From NCBI RefSeq assembly GCF_000445475.1, contig NZ_AUPZ01000013.1:229929-293928 (forward strand): DNA of 64,000 nucleotides, in the 5' to 3' direction. The notes below the pieces were generated by a model. The model was not told where the DNA came from, ran no database searches, and was given only the letters and a program-made list of their open reading frames with translations. Position numbers and translations under genes: made by a program. Within the stretch, counting starts at the first letter, position 1, and the number at the start of each line of letters is the position of its first letter. Below are positions 35,996-45,592 of this stretch, piece by piece. The stretch is from Sulfurimonas hongkongensis. GTDB taxonomy: Bacteria; Campylobacterota; Campylobacteria; Campylobacterales; Sulfurimonadaceae.

Positions 35996-36858
35996 TAAAG
36001 AAGATTTTAGTAACTGGCGGAGCAGGATTTGTAGGGAGTCACCTTTGTGAGAGACTCTCTAGAGATGAGAGTAATGAGGTCTACTCACTAGACAATTATT
36101 TTACTGGCTCAAAAGACAATCATGTTCCAAATGTTACCTATATCGAGGGTTTAACCTCAGACATAGACAAACTTATCTCATTTGCACCAGACATAGTTTA
36201 TCATCTAGGCGAGTACTCAAGAGTTGAACAGAGCTTTGATGATATAGATAAAGTTTGGAAGTTTAACAAAGATGGAATCTTCGCAGTCTTAGAATTTGTT
36301 AGGAAGCATGGATGCAAAATCCTCTATGCAGGAAGTTCTACAAAGTTTGGGGATGGAGGTCTTGGGCGAAGTGCATCTCCATATGCGTGGACAAAAGCTT
36401 CAAACACTGAACTCGTACAAAACTATGGAGCATGGTTTAATGTCCCCTATGCCATCACTTACTTTTATAATGTTTATGGACCAAGAGAGATTCAAACAGG
36501 AAAGTATGCAACTCTTATAGCTCTTTTTAAAGAGAAGATGAAAAACAAAGAAAAGCTCACAATTGTAAGCCCTGGAACTCAAAAAAGAAATTTCACTCAC
36601 ATAGATGATATTATAAATGGACTTATCTTAGTTGGGAAAAATGGTTACGGGGATGAGTTTGGCATCGGAAGTCCTGAGGCTTTTAGCATCAAAGAGATAG
36701 CTGAGATGTTTGGAGCAGAGATAGAGATGCTACCTGAGAGAAAAGGCAATAGAATGACAGCAGATGTAATGACTGCTAAAACTGAAGCTCTTGGGTGGAA
36801 GCCGACTCGTAGCATTAAAGAGTATATAGAAGAAGCAAAAGCAACCAATTGGAGGTAA
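35992..36858 (+). CDS. NAD-dependent sugar epimerase/dehydratase
   Basis: This short-chain dehydrogenase of 288 residues has [17 protein letters not shown] at the N-terminus, a serine-rich catalytic strand [11 protein letters not shown], and [10 protein letters not shown] in place of the usual YxxxK. The late [17 protein letters not shown] block is also present. It lies between the GT32 gene (ATGA overlap) and rmlA (ten-base gap), so it makes or modifies a nucleotide sugar for the same glycan. The exact substrate is unclear. Confidence 0.85.
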   Translation: MIKKILVTGGAGFVGSHLCERLSRDESNEVYSLDNYFTGSKDNHVPNVTYIEGLTSDIDKLISFAPDIVYHLGEYSRVEQSFDDIDKVWKFNKDGIFAVLEFVRKHGCKILYAGSSTKFGDGGLGRSASPYAWTKASNTELVQNYGAWFNVPYAITYFYNVYGPREIQTGKYATLIALFKEKMKNKEKLTIVSPGTQKRNFTHIDDIINGLILVGKNGYGDEFGIGSPEAFSIKEIAEMFGAEIEMLPERKGNRMTADVMTAKTEALGWKPTRSIKEYIEEAKATNWR

Positions 36859-36868
36859 AAGTAGACAA

Positions 36869-37759
36869 ATGAAAGGTATAATTTTAGCGGGTGGAAGTGG
36901 CACTAGACTCTATCCCATAACAAAAGGTATTAGTAAGCAACTTGTTCCTATCTATGATAAACCTATGATCTACTATCCGCTCTCAGTGCTCATGTTAGCT
37001 GGCATCAAAGAGATTTTAATCATCTCTACTCCTCATGATTTACCTAGATTTGAAGATTTACTAGGTGATGGAAGTGATCTTGGGATGAGTTTTAGTTACA
37101 AAGAACAACCCACACCTGATGGACTTGCGCAAGCTTTTATCTTAGGCGAAGAGTTTATAGGAGATAGCGACGCTTGTTTAGTTTTAGGTGATAACATCTT
37201 TTACGGTCATGGTTTAACTAATCTTTTATCTCAAAGTGTTAAAAATGCAAAAGAGCAAAACAAAGCAACTGTATTTGGTTACTATGTAAAAGATCCTGAG
37301 CGTTATGGAGTTGCAGAGTTTGATACAAAAGGAAATGTTACATCATTAGAAGAAAAACCTACACATCCAAAATCAAACTATGCAGTTATAGGACTATACT
37401 TCTACCCAAACGATGTAGTAAAAAAAGCAAAACTTGTAAGCCCTAGTGCTAGAGGTGAGTTAGAGATAACAACTCTAAACCAAGACTATTTAGATGAAAA
37501 TAGACTCAAAGTTGAGCTAATGGGAAGAGGTTTTGCATGGTTAGATACTGGCACACATGAGAGCCTTTTAGAGGCATCTTCATTTATTCAAACTATAGAA
37601 AATCGCCAAGCTTTAAAAGTTGCTTGCATCGAAGAGATAGCTTATGAGATGGGTTATATCTCAAAGAAAAAACTTCTTGAGCTAGCTGAACCATTAAAGA
37701 AAAACCAATATGGAGAGTATCTTATAAGAAGAGCTAAAGAGGGGATTTTAGAAGAATGA
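36869..37759 (+). CDS. rmlA: Glucose-1-phosphate thymidylyltransferase
   Basis: RmlA makes dTDP-glucose from dTTP and glucose-1-phosphate. The 296-residue enzyme has the signature [20 protein letters not shown] near the start. [31 protein letters not shown] and [17 protein letters not shown] follow. Length and motifs are those of standard RmlA. It is the first of four rhamnose genes, and its stop overlaps the rmlC start as ATGA. Confidence 0.97.
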   Translation: MKGIILAGGSGTRLYPITKGISKQLVPIYDKPMIYYPLSVLMLAGIKEILIISTPHDLPRFEDLLGDGSDLGMSFSYKEQPTPDGLAQAFILGEEFIGDSDACLVLGDNIFYGHGLTNLLSQSVKNAKEQNKATVFGYYVKDPERYGVAEFDTKGNVTSLEEKPTHPKSNYAVIGLYFYPNDVVKKAKLVSPSARGELEITTLNQDYLDENRLKVELMGRGFAWLDTGTHESLLEASSFIQTIENRQALKVACIEEIAYEMGYISKKKLLELAEPLKKNQYGEYLIRRAKEGILEE

Positions 37760-38331
37760 AATTTACAAGAACTAATATAGCTGATGTCATTATTTGTGAA
37801 CCAGAAGTTCATGGAGATGCAAGAGGATACTTTGTTGAAACTTTTAGACAAGATAGGCTTGAAGAGTTTTTAGATTATAAGATAAAGTTCTGCCAGGACA
37901 ACGAGTCTAAAAGCTCTCGCGGTGTTCTTCGCGGACTTCACTATCAACTAGCCCCCGCTGCTCAAACTAAACTTGTGCGTGTAATAAAAGGAAGGGTCTT
38001 AGATATCGCATTAGATATAAGAAGAGGAAGTCCAACTTTTGGCAAACATGTAGCAATTGAGCTAGATGCTAAAAGTAAAAAACAACTATTTATCCCTCGT
38101 GGCTTTGCACATGGCTTTGTAGTTTTAGAAGATGATACTATCTTTGCTTATAAAGTAGACAATTACTATTCACCAAAAAATGATAAAGGTATAGCTTTTG
38201 ATGATGTAGATCTAGACATTGATTGGCAAATAGCGTATGATGAGCTAAAACTCTCACAAAAAGATACCAAACAACCAAAGTTAAAAGAAACAAACGATTT
38301 GTTTGAATATGGTGTGAATTACTATGCTTAA
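37756..38331 (+). CDS. rmlC: dTDP-4-dehydrorhamnose 3,5-epimerase
   Basis: RmlC epimerises the dTDP-4-keto-6-deoxyglucose intermediate. The 191-residue cupin has [16 protein letters not shown], the catalytic-histidine motif [20 protein letters not shown], and [27 protein letters not shown] strands with the conserved Asp and Tyr residues. It overlaps rmlA by four bases and rmlD by eight, so the three are translated together. Confidence 0.97.
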   Translation: MKFTRTNIADVIICEPEVHGDARGYFVETFRQDRLEEFLDYKIKFCQDNESKSSRGVLRGLHYQLAPAAQTKLVRVIKGRVLDIALDIRRGSPTFGKHVAIELDAKSKKQLFIPRGFAHGFVVLEDDTIFAYKVDNYYSPKNDKGIAFDDVDLDIDWQIAYDELKLSQKDTKQPKLKETNDLFEYGVNYYA

Positions 38332-39262
38332 TATTTTAGTAACAGGAAGTAATGGTCAGTTAGGTTCTGAGATAAGAGAGTTAATAAATGAGATTCCCAG
38401 TCAAGCTGAGAATGATGGAGAACTTACGTCATTTTGTGCTCCGACACGGAATCTAGCTGAGAATAATGAACATTACTTTTTTTTTACAGACAAAACGACA
38501 CTAGATATTTCAGATAAAGAAGCTGTTAATAAGTTTATTGATATGAATAAGATAAACATCATCATAAACTGTGCAGCTTATACAGCAGTAGACAAAGCCC
38601 AGACAGATGAAAAAAATGCAGATGCTATAAATCATCAGGCAGTTAAGAATTTAGCACAAATCTCTAAAGAGAAAAGCATTAAACTTATTCATATCTCAAC
38701 TGACTATGTATTTGATGGAACAAATCACAAACCATATAAAGAGGATAACGCTACAGCACCAAAATCAATCTATGGGAAAACTAAACTTGCTGGAGAAAAA
38801 GCCCTACAAGCTATAAACCCAAAAAATTCCATTATCATAAGAACTTCATGGGTTTACTCTTCTTTTGGAGCAAACTTTGTAAAAACTATGCTCTCTCTTG
38901 CTAAGAACAGAGATGAGTTAAGTGTTGTTTATGATCAAGTTGGAACTCCTACATATGCTAGAGATTTGGCTAAGACTATCTTAGAAATAGTTCCAAAAGT
39001 AAAAAATGAAAATGTAGAGATTTACCACTACTCAAATGAAGGTGTCCTCTCTTGGTATGATTTTGCAAAAGAGATTATGAAGATGACAAAAAGAGAGTGT
39101 ACCATCCATCCTATAGAGAGCTTTAAATACCCTACACCAGCGCCAAGACCACACTTTAGCATCTTAAACAAATCAAAAATAAAAAAAGATTTTGACATAA
39201 ATATTCCTTTTTACAAAGATAGCTTAGATGAGTGTTTAAAAGTTTTAGGAGAGAGAAGATGA
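38324..39262 (+). CDS. rmlD: dTDP-4-dehydrorhamnose reductase, with an inserted repeat-derived segment
   Basis: RmlD reduces the keto group to give dTDP-L-rhamnose. The protein has the NAD(P) motif LVTGSNGQLGSE (5-16), HISTDYVFDG and the YGKTKLAGE catalytic YxxxK. Residues 23-45, between the first helix and the next strand, do not fit the family. They are encoded by a palindromic element at 38390-38458 that adds 23 codons. Outside this the protein is normal, so the insertion probably forms a tolerated surface loop. Total length is 312. Confidence 0.95.
   Translation: MLNILVTGSNGQLGSEIRELINEIPSQAENDGELTSFCAPTRNLAENNEHYFFFTDKTTLDISDKEAVNKFIDMNKINIIINCAAYTAVDKAQTDEKNADAINHQAVKNLAQISKEKSIKLIHISTDYVFDGTNHKPYKEDNATAPKSIYGKTKLAGEKALQAINPKNSIIIRTSWVYSSFGANFVKTMLSLAKNRDELSVVYDQVGTPTYARDLAKTILEIVPKVKNENVEIYHYSNEGVLSWYDFAKEIMKMTKRECTIHPIESFKYPTPAPRPHFSILNKSKIKKDFDINIPFYKDSLDECLKVLGERR
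38390..38458 (+). repeat. In-frame palindromic element inside rmlD
   Basis: The 69-bp segment runs from GAGATTCC to ATCTAGCT. Two hairpins are visible: ATTCCCAG with CTGAGAAT around TCAAG (one mismatch), and ATTTTGTG with CACGGAAT around CTCCGA (two G-T pairs). The same boundary sequences and two-hairpin plan occur in rmlB at 40161-40226. It adds exactly 23 codons starting on a codon boundary. The behaviour resembles Rickettsia palindromic elements. Confidence 0.75.
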
Positions 39263-39295
39263 TAAAAACTGAGATTCAGAACAATGAGGCAGTAA

Positions 39296-40399
39296 ATGCT
39301 AAGTAGTAAAAACATTTTAGTAACAGGGTGTGCGGGTTTTATCGGAAGTAATTTTGTACCCTACTTTTTAGATAAGTACCCAGAGTACAACATCATAAAC
39401 CTTGACTTGCTAACATACGCAGGTGACTTAGAAAATCTAAGAGAGTGTGAGGACAACCCTAATTACAAGTTTATAACAGGTAATATCTGCAACCGTGAAC
39501 TAGTTGAATTTATATTTAGAGAGTATGATATAAATGGTGTTATTCACTTTGCAGCAGAGAGCCATGTTGATAACTCCATCAAAAATCCAGGTCTATTTAT
39601 AGAGACAAATGTAAATGGAACTTTCACACTTTTAGATGTAGCTAAAGAGTACTGGATGTATGAACCTTTTAATTATAAAGAGAGATATAAAGATGCAAGA
39701 TTCCACCATATCTCAACAGATGAAGTCTACGGAACACTAAACGAAACAGATCTCTTTACAGAGAAGACTCCATATGCCCCAAACTCTCCATACTCAGCAT
39801 CTAAAGCATCAAGCGACATGATAGTTAGAAGCTACCAAGAGACTTTTGGAATGAACACAGTTATAACAAACTGCTCTAACAACTATGGACCAAAACAGCA
39901 CGATGAAAAACTCATCCCTACTATTATTAGAAAAGCACTAGCTGGCAAGAGTATTCCAATATACGGAGATGGCAAAAATGTTCGTGACTGGCTCTATGTA
40001 CTTGACCACTGTAAAGGAATAGACTTAGTTTATCATACAGGTAAAGAGGGTAATGTTTATAACATTGGTGGGAGAAATGAAAGAACTAATCTTGAGATAG
40101 CAAATAAAATATGTGAGATATTAGATGAAAAATATCCACGTTTGAAATGCCATACAAAAAGAGATTCCGTGTTAGAGCAAGAAATGACGACAACCAGTCA
40201 TCCTGAACTTGATTCAGGATCTAGCTATAAAGAACTTATAACTTTTATAGAAGATAGGGCTGGGCACGACAGACGCTATGCTATAGATGCTACTAAGCTA
40301 GAGAGTGAACTAGGTTGGAGAGCTGATGAAGACTTTAATAGTGGAATAGTTAAGACCGTTGAGTGGTATTTAGAAAAATTGGAGTTAAATAATGTATGA
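39296..40399 (+). CDS. rmlB: dTDP-glucose 4,6-dehydratase, with an inserted repeat-derived segment
   Basis: RmlB forms dTDP-4-keto-6-deoxyglucose. The protein has VTGCAGFIGSNFVPYFL (9-25), HISTDEVYGTL with the catalytic Thr-Asp-Glu, and YSASKASSDM (YxxxK). GGRNERTNLEI comes later. Residues about 289-310, just before SYKELITFIEDRAGHDRRYA, are encoded by a palindromic element at 40161-40226 and are absent from typical RmlB. The start is ATG 39296, with GAGG six bases upstream. It overlaps the methyltransferase gene by eight bases. Confidence 0.95.
   Translation: MLSSKNILVTGCAGFIGSNFVPYFLDKYPEYNIINLDLLTYAGDLENLRECEDNPNYKFITGNICNRELVEFIFREYDINGVIHFAAESHVDNSIKNPGLFIETNVNGTFTLLDVAKEYWMYEPFNYKERYKDARFHHISTDEVYGTLNETDLFTEKTPYAPNSPYSASKASSDMIVRSYQETFGMNTVITNCSNNYGPKQHDEKLIPTIIRKALAGKSIPIYGDGKNVRDWLYVLDHCKGIDLVYHTGKEGNVYNIGGRNERTNLEIANKICEILDEKYPRLKCHTKRDSVLEQEMTTTSHPELDSGSSYKELITFIEDRAGHDRRYAIDATKLESELGWRADEDFNSGIVKTVEWYLEKLELNNV
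40161..40226 (+). repeat. In-frame palindromic element inside rmlB
   Basis: The 66-bp segment runs from GAGATTCC to ATCTAGCT, as in rmlD. Its left hairpin (ATTCCGTG with CAAGAAAT) is degenerate. The right one, ATCCTGAA with TTCAGGAT around CTTGA, is perfect. It encodes SHPELDSGS among other residues. The reading phase differs from that in rmlD, yet the length (22 codons) again preserves the frame. Confidence 0.8.
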
Positions 40400-41072
40400 A
40401 AAAAAAGCAACAAACTATTTCCAGCATGCAAGAGTAGAGCTTTTAAATCTCATCCCAGTATCAAATAGAGAGGGTCATTTATTAGAAGTAGGAGCCGCGG
40501 AAGGCAATACTTTAATTTATGCTAAAGAACATGGTTTTGCTAAAGAAATATATGGTGTAGAGTTGTGTGAAATTGCTAACTCTAACCAAGATAGTAAGCT
40601 CTTATGTGAGTTTATTATTGGCAATATTGAAAATATGAAACTACCTTTTTTAGAATCTTCATTTGATGTTATATTATGTGGTGATGTGCTAGAACACTTA
40701 GTGGACCCATATACCACATTACAAAAGTTAAAAAAATACCTAAAAGATGATGGTGTTATAATTGCAAGCCTTCCAAATATTCGTGAATGGAAAACTATGA
40801 AAAAGATCCTATTTCAAGGTGATTTTAGATACGAAAACTCTGGTATTTTGGACAAAACCCACTTAAGATTTTTCACAAAGAAAAATATTATAGAACTCTT
40901 TGAAAATCAAGGTTTTTTTATAAAAAATATAATAAGTAGTAACACCACCTCTCCTTTAGGCTACTTAAAAAGGCTTAGGTTGTCTAGATTTATCATGAAA
41001 GTATTTTTTGAAGAACTTATAACTGACCAATACTATGTAGTTGCTTCAAAAAAAACCTCTAATATGTCTTAA
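40392..41072 (+). CDS. Class I SAM-dependent methyltransferase
   Basis: The 226-residue protein has the SAM-binding motif I HLLEVGAAEGNTLIYA (about 29-44), an acidic strand YGVELCE, motif IV FDVILCGDVLEHLVDP and the post-motif LKKYLKDDGVIIASLPN. A THLRFFTKKNIIELFENQGF segment is typical of methyltransferases in polysaccharide loci. The start overlaps rmlB. The target, probably a sugar or lipid-linked glycan, is not predictable. Confidence 0.87.
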   Translation: MYEKKATNYFQHARVELLNLIPVSNREGHLLEVGAAEGNTLIYAKEHGFAKEIYGVELCEIANSNQDSKLLCEFIIGNIENMKLPFLESSFDVILCGDVLEHLVDPYTTLQKLKKYLKDDGVIIASLPNIREWKTMKKILFQGDFRYENSGILDKTHLRFFTKKNIIELFENQGFFIKNIISSNTTSPLGYLKRLRLSRFIMKVFFEELITDQYYVVASKKTSNMS

Positions 41073-41119
41073 TACTTTTTAATTTTTACGAATTAACATT
41101 TTAGGCTACAATAAAAGTT

Positions 41120-41125
41120 TATAAT
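41120..41125 (+). promoter_or_regulatory. -10 box before the GT4 gene at 41158
   Basis: TATAAT lies 32 bases before the TTG start within an 85-bp AT-rich gap. It marks a likely internal promoter of the polysaccharide locus. Confidence 0.4.
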
Positions 41126-41157
41126 AAAACTACTATTATATTTTACAAGGTAACTAC

Positions 41158-42231
41158 TTGAACAAACAAAATACAGCAATCATATGCCTCTCTCCCAATA
41201 AAGGAGGGATGGAGCTTGACTCACTAAAGCTTGCTATTATGCTATCTAAATTTACTGAGATAACTTTAATTATAAAAGAAAAGCATTTTATACATGAGCA
41301 ATGTTTAAACAACAGCGACTATATTAGTTTAAATTATAAAACCATATCTTTTAAATCTACTTTTAGCCCATCAATAATTTTTACTGTTAGAGATATAGTG
41401 AAAAAAAACAATATCAAAAATGTTATATTTTTAGGCGCCTCAGAACTTAAATCTTTATATTTTTCTTTTTTAGGACTTGATATAAACTTAATAGTAAGAC
41501 ATGGTACAACAAAGTCAACTCCAAAAAAAGACTGGTTTCATAAACTAATATACTCAGATGTAGCTTACCATGTCGCAATATCAAAACATCTATCAAAAAA
41601 TGTAAAAGAGATAGTTCCCTTTGGTAAAAAAACTCAACTTGTAACTATATACCCATCTATGTCAAAAGAGATTTCGAATAAAGAGAAAATATATACTAGT
41701 GAGTTAAAACTTTTACATGTTGGCAGAATAGCACCAGGAAAAGGACTAAAAGAAGCACTTCAAGCTTGTAAAATTTTATATGACAATAAAATTGTCTTTT
41801 CTCTTAATAGCTATGGAAGTATGTTCGATACGTACAAAAATGAATTTGAATCCTTTTTACAAACACTTTCATACAAAAATTCTTTTAATCCTTGTGGTTT
41901 TACAAATAATATATATGATGAATATTCAAAGCATGATATATTTATATTTCCTTCAAAAGGTGAAGGTTTTGGTAATGTTATTATGGAAGCTATATCACAT
42001 GGAATAATCGTTTTAGCTTTTAATAACACCGCGGTTACAAACTTTAAAGAGTTGGGATTTCATATACATCTAGTTGAAGATGCAAATATTAAAGCTTTAA
42101 GTAAAAAACTACTCTATATTGCTCAAAATTTAGACAAAGAAATAGATTTTGCTAAGGTAAATATTGAGCTTGCAAAAGAAGTTTTCACACAAGAGCGAGA
42201 ACAAAACCAATATCTTCAACTGTTAGAATAA
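41158..42231 (+). CDS. Glycosyltransferase family 4
   Basis: The 357-residue protein has a GT-B fold. It shows CLSPNKGGMELDSLKLAIML at the N-terminus and LKLLHVGRIAPGKGLKEALQ at the start of the nucleotide-sugar domain. FPSKGEGFGNVIMEAISHGI follows, with the conserved glutamates of GT4 enzymes. The start is TTG with AAGG upstream. It precedes a convergent GT2 gene. The linkage formed is unknown. Confidence 0.87.
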   Translation: MNKQNTAIICLSPNKGGMELDSLKLAIMLSKFTEITLIIKEKHFIHEQCLNNSDYISLNYKTISFKSTFSPSIIFTVRDIVKKNNIKNVIFLGASELKSLYFSFLGLDINLIVRHGTTKSTPKKDWFHKLIYSDVAYHVAISKHLSKNVKEIVPFGKKTQLVTIYPSMSKEISNKEKIYTSELKLLHVGRIAPGKGLKEALQACKILYDNKIVFSLNSYGSMFDTYKNEFESFLQTLSYKNSFNPCGFTNNIYDEYSKHDIFIFPSKGEGFGNVIMEAISHGIIVLAFNNTAVTNFKELGFHIHLVEDANIKALSKKLLYIAQNLDKEIDFAKVNIELAKEVFTQEREQNQYLQLLE

Positions 42232-42236
42232 GTAGA

Positions 42237-43133
42237 CTATTTAATCCATAACTTCAAAGCAAATCTACAAGAATCATACGAGTATGGGACCAGGTCCCTA
42301 GCTAGTTTTAAATAATATTTAGCTCGTGTAAAGTTTTTCTTTTTATAGTGTAAGCGAACACGAGTTAGATATAAAATACTTCTACCCTTTTTTATAGCTT
42401 CGTTTGAAGCCCCTTTTAAATTTTTTGCATAATCCATTGTATATAAAAGTGCATTAAAAAGTCGATATTGGGATCCGCTTTTAAATATCGACTCTGAATA
42501 TACTCTATAACTTCCTAGCACTTCTGGGATTAAACAAACTTTTCCATATTGAGTTTTTATCATATGGGCTAAGGGGTCATGCAACATCAGACTATAGGGT
42601 ATATTATAAAAATGTTCATCCAATGATATTTTTCTAAACATATTAGAACTATTAACAATATTATTTCTTACTATAATATTATTTATGCCTCCGACTGTAC
42701 CTTTCCTTGCTTTCGTTTTACCAGTTATATTACCTTGCTTGTCAATTAAATGTACTATATGATGAACCATACTGCACTCAGGATGTTCATCTAAGAAATC
42801 AACTTGCTTTTGAAGCTTAGTTGGTAACATTAAGTCATCTCCATCTAAGTGTGCTATATATTCGCCCTTTGCTTCTTTTGTAGTCTCAATGTAGTTACCA
42901 GTATGTCCAAGATTATTTTTTCTGTATATAGGTTTAATAAGTTCCGGATATTTGTCTGCATATTCTTTTATTATTTGAGGTGTTTTATCAGTTGAAGCAT
43001 CATCTCCTATAATGATCTCAAAAGGAACATCAAGTTCTTGAGTCACAATACTATCAAGCGTTTGTCTAATAAAATTTTCTTGATTATAGGTAATCACAGT
43101 TACACTTAGTTTTATAGTTTGCTTTTTATCCAT
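42237..43133 (-). CDS. Glycosyltransferase family 2
   Basis: The 298-residue GT-A protein has SVTVITYNQENFIRQTLDSI at the start, IIIGDDASTDKTPQIIKEYA with the nucleotide-binding aspartates, and GEYIAHLDGDDLMLPTKLQK with the DXD-like DGDD. It is on the minus strand within an otherwise plus-strand block, and a gap of 375 bp without a gene lies upstream. It is probably a transferase for the same glycan. Confidence 0.88.
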   Translation of the reverse strand: MDKKQTIKLSVTVITYNQENFIRQTLDSIVTQELDVPFEIIIGDDASTDKTPQIIKEYADKYPELIKPIYRKNNLGHTGNYIETTKEAKGEYIAHLDGDDLMLPTKLQKQVDFLDEHPECSMVHHIVHLIDKQGNITGKTKARKGTVGGINNIIVRNNIVNSSNMFRKISLDEHFYNIPYSLMLHDPLAHMIKTQYGKVCLIPEVLGSYRVYSESIFKSGSQYRLFNALLYTMDYAKNLKGASNEAIKKGRSILYLTRVRLHYKKKNFTRAKYYLKLARDLVPYSYDSCRFALKLWIK

Positions 43134-43508
43134 GTATTTAATCCTTACTTATAAATATAATTGAAATGTCCCCAATAAACTTGACAATTACTAAACCAGT
43201 AAAAACCTACTTTTAAAGACTTTGAATTATACCTTTTTTCAAACTTATTTAGTGAAATATGATCTAATAATTATGTCTTCTTTTTAAATTCTAGATCAGT
43301 TGACACTCCAGCTCTGATTGCCCAGTTTTTTGCAATCTTTTACATGCATAACATTTAATATATCTTCCACTAAACAAACTATTGTTATTATGTCGTCTTC
43401 TATAAGGTTCCTCTATCCTAATATTTCTTATGGTTATGGCAACTTCTAATCCTTTTAGTTAACTATCAATTTGGGTTATTTAATAAAAATATATTTGGAA
43501 AATTTAAA
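43134..43508. other. Gene-free gap with possible decayed coding sequence
   Basis: No intact gene is seen in these 375 bp between divergent genes. On the minus strand about 43294-43456 is open for roughly 55 codons (contains RIEEPYRRRHNNNSLF and YIKCYACKRLQKTGQ). An overlapping frame reads DIITIVCLVEDILNVMHVKD before a stop. Neither has a start with a ribosome site. They look like fragments of a decayed gene, possibly a transposase, but I cannot name a family. AT-rich promoter-like sequence precedes 43509. Confidence 0.3.
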
Positions 43509-44756
43509 ATGATTAAAAACTTAGTAAAAAATATCGATTATAGTTCTTGTCTCAACTATCTTTTAATTCTTTACGCATTTTGCTTACCTATCTCAAAAGC
43601 AGGTGTTGTGACTATAGAGATATTATTAATTGTTTTTTGGCTACTAGAGGGTAATCTTAAGTATAAGTTAAAACAAATTATAAATAATCGTTTTTTAGTT
43701 GTTTTAGGTACTTTTTTACTTTTTAGTATTTTATCAGTACTTTGGAGCAGTGAAAAACTTTTCGCACTAGATTATATAAGAAAATATTGGCATTTATTAA
43801 TAATTCCTATAATATTTACTTCATTAAAAAAAGAGTATCTCGATTATATTCTTTCATCTTTTTTAATAAGTATGCTAATTAGTGAGATAGTATCTTATGG
43901 TATATTTTTTGAAATATGGTCAAAAGAAGGAGTGCTTCCAAGTATTCCAAGCCCTTTTATAGGACACATTGACTATAGCATTTATTTAGCATTTACAGTA
44001 TTTATACTTTTACATAAAATACTCTTTTCAACTAACTTAAAAATGAAAATAGTTTATACTATTTATATGCTAGGCTCTTTATCAAACTTGTTTGTAAATG
44101 GTGGAAGAACTGGTCAAATTGCTTTTTTTATATCTTTATTTGTAGTCGCATTATTAAACACAAAACATAAATTAAGAGCTATTATTGGCTCGATTATTGT
44201 TGGTGCAATTATCTTTACAAGTGCTTATAATCTCAGTCCTGTTTTTCATGATAGAATGAATTATACATATATAGATATGAAAAATATGGTAGAAAACAGT
44301 GATTTTACAGAATCTTTGTCCATAAGAGTTTCTCTTTGGATTATTGGAACGCATGTTTTTTTAGATAATCCAGCTATTGGAACAGGTGTTGGGGATGAAG
44401 CAAAATCTATAGATAAATATATAGAAAAATATAATTTTTTATATTTTAAAAACTTTGATAGTAACTATATAGATTTTCATAATACCTTTATTCAATATGC
44501 TGCACAACTTGGAATTGTTGGGCTTACCTTATTTATTGGTCTATTTATAGCTCTTTTAAGATTAAAGTTTAAATCAATTATATATAGAAATCTAAATGTT
44601 ACCTTTATATCTTTATATATTTTATTATCAGCAGTTGGAGATAGTTTACATGTTATGGCTTCTATGATATTTTTTGCATTTTTTTCAGGGATTTTTATTG
44701 CTATTTCAAAATATGAATCAGACAATAATAGTGAAATAAGTCGATGTAAAACATAA
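43509..44756 (+). CDS. O-antigen ligase / polymerase family membrane protein
   Basis: The 415-residue protein has about 11-12 hydrophobic segments and a large loop between the late ones that contains NPAIGTGVGDEAK and DFHNTFIQYAAQLGIVGLTL. This is the Wzy_C/WaaL signature with the conserved periplasmic histidine (H in DFHN). Such proteins join O-antigen to lipid A-core or polymerise it. The neighbouring LPS-core-type genes favour a ligase. Confidence 0.83.
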   Translation: MIKNLVKNIDYSSCLNYLLILYAFCLPISKAGVVTIEILLIVFWLLEGNLKYKLKQIINNRFLVVLGTFLLFSILSVLWSSEKLFALDYIRKYWHLLIIPIIFTSLKKEYLDYILSSFLISMLISEIVSYGIFFEIWSKEGVLPSIPSPFIGHIDYSIYLAFTVFILLHKILFSTNLKMKIVYTIYMLGSLSNLFVNGGRTGQIAFFISLFVVALLNTKHKLRAIIGSIIVGAIIFTSAYNLSPVFHDRMNYTYIDMKNMVENSDFTESLSIRVSLWIIGTHVFLDNPAIGTGVGDEAKSIDKYIEKYNFLYFKNFDSNYIDFHNTFIQYAAQLGIVGLTLFIGLFIALLRLKFKSIIYRNLNVTFISLYILLSAVGDSLHVMASMIFFAFFSGIFIAISKYESDNNSEISRCKT

Positions 44757-44795
44757 TGTCCTAAATATTTAACAGCTCTTTAGGAGTCGCTTTGT

Positions 44796-44801
44796 TATAA
44801 T
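44796..44801 (+). promoter_or_regulatory. -10 box before the LPS-kinase-like gene
   Basis: TATAAT in TTGTTATAATGGCG lies about 50 bases before the ATG at 44852, marking a likely internal promoter. Confidence 0.45.
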
Positions 44802-44851
44802 GGCGAAGTTTTTAACAAATAAGAGATTATTTTCTACTAAAAGTGACCTAT

Positions 44852-45592
44852 ATGAACTATAAAATAAACAAAGGGTTTGAAAAGTTCACACCCTTACTGC
44901 AAACAATACAAACAAATTTTGATTTAGTTGATGAAACGATTCACAAAGCTAGAAATGAACTCAAAATTATAAACTATGAAAAGAGTGATATTGTTGTTAA
45001 GTCATTTAAAGTACCTCATCTCATCAATCGTATTGTATACACTTTTTTCAAAGATTCTAAAGCAAAAAAATCATATGACTACGCACTTAAAATCGGAGAA
45101 TTTACACCTAATCCTATCGGATATATTGAGTTCTTTACTTTTGGACTTTTACAAAAAAGCTATTTTCTTGCTGAGAAATTCTCTTATGATTTTACAATAA
45201 GAGAACCTCTGCTTGATAAGAATTTCTCAAAAAGAGAAGAGATTTTCCAAGCCTTTGCAAGGTTTACTTTTTTGCTACATGAAGCCAAAATCTTTCATCA
45301 AGATTATAGTCCTGGAAACATACTTATCAAACAAGTAGATGATGATTTTATATTTAAAATAGTCGATATCAATCGAATGAAATTCATCTCTTTGTCACTT
45401 GCTAAACGATTACAAAATTTCTCAAAACTGTGGGCTAGTGATGATGATTTAACTATAATGATAAAAGAATACGCCCACTGTATGAACGAAAATGAAGAGA
45501 AATCTATCCAAATGGCACTCTTATATTCTAAAAAACATAAAGCTAAAATCAATATGAAAAAAAGACTAAAAGGGATAGAAATTGTTGACTAG
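44852..45592 (+). CDS. Lipopolysaccharide kinase-like protein (WaaP/InaA/KdkA type)
   Basis: The product of about 246 residues carries a minimal protein-kinase-like core: VVKSFKVPHLINRIVYTFF with a candidate ATP-binding lysine, the catalytic loop HEAKIFHQDYSPGNILI, and FKIVDINRMKF in place of DFG. This pattern is shared by LPS core heptose or Kdo kinases. ATG 44852 gives MNYKINKGF. An in-frame GTG at 44843 is possible. The next gene starts inside its last codons. Confidence 0.7.
   Translation: MNYKINKGFEKFTPLLQTIQTNFDLVDETIHKARNELKIINYEKSDIVVKSFKVPHLINRIVYTFFKDSKAKKSYDYALKIGEFTPNPIGYIEFFTFGLLQKSYFLAEKFSYDFTIREPLLDKNFSKREEIFQAFARFTFLLHEAKIFHQDYSPGNILIKQVDDDFIFKIVDINRMKFISLSLAKRLQNFSKLWASDDDLTIMIKEYAHCMNENEEKSIQMALLYSKKHKAKINMKKRLKGIEIVD

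Noticed and set aside
35992..40399. Rhamnose cluster considered as a recent foreign island
   Set aside because: Base and codon use look like neighbouring genes by eye, and no integrase or flanking repeats are seen. Only the inserted palindromes stand out.
42286..42298. GGGAC-CAG-GTCCC palindrome
   Set aside because: It lies inside an intact GT2 gene in a normal protein stretch (RDLVPY), with no relatives seen.
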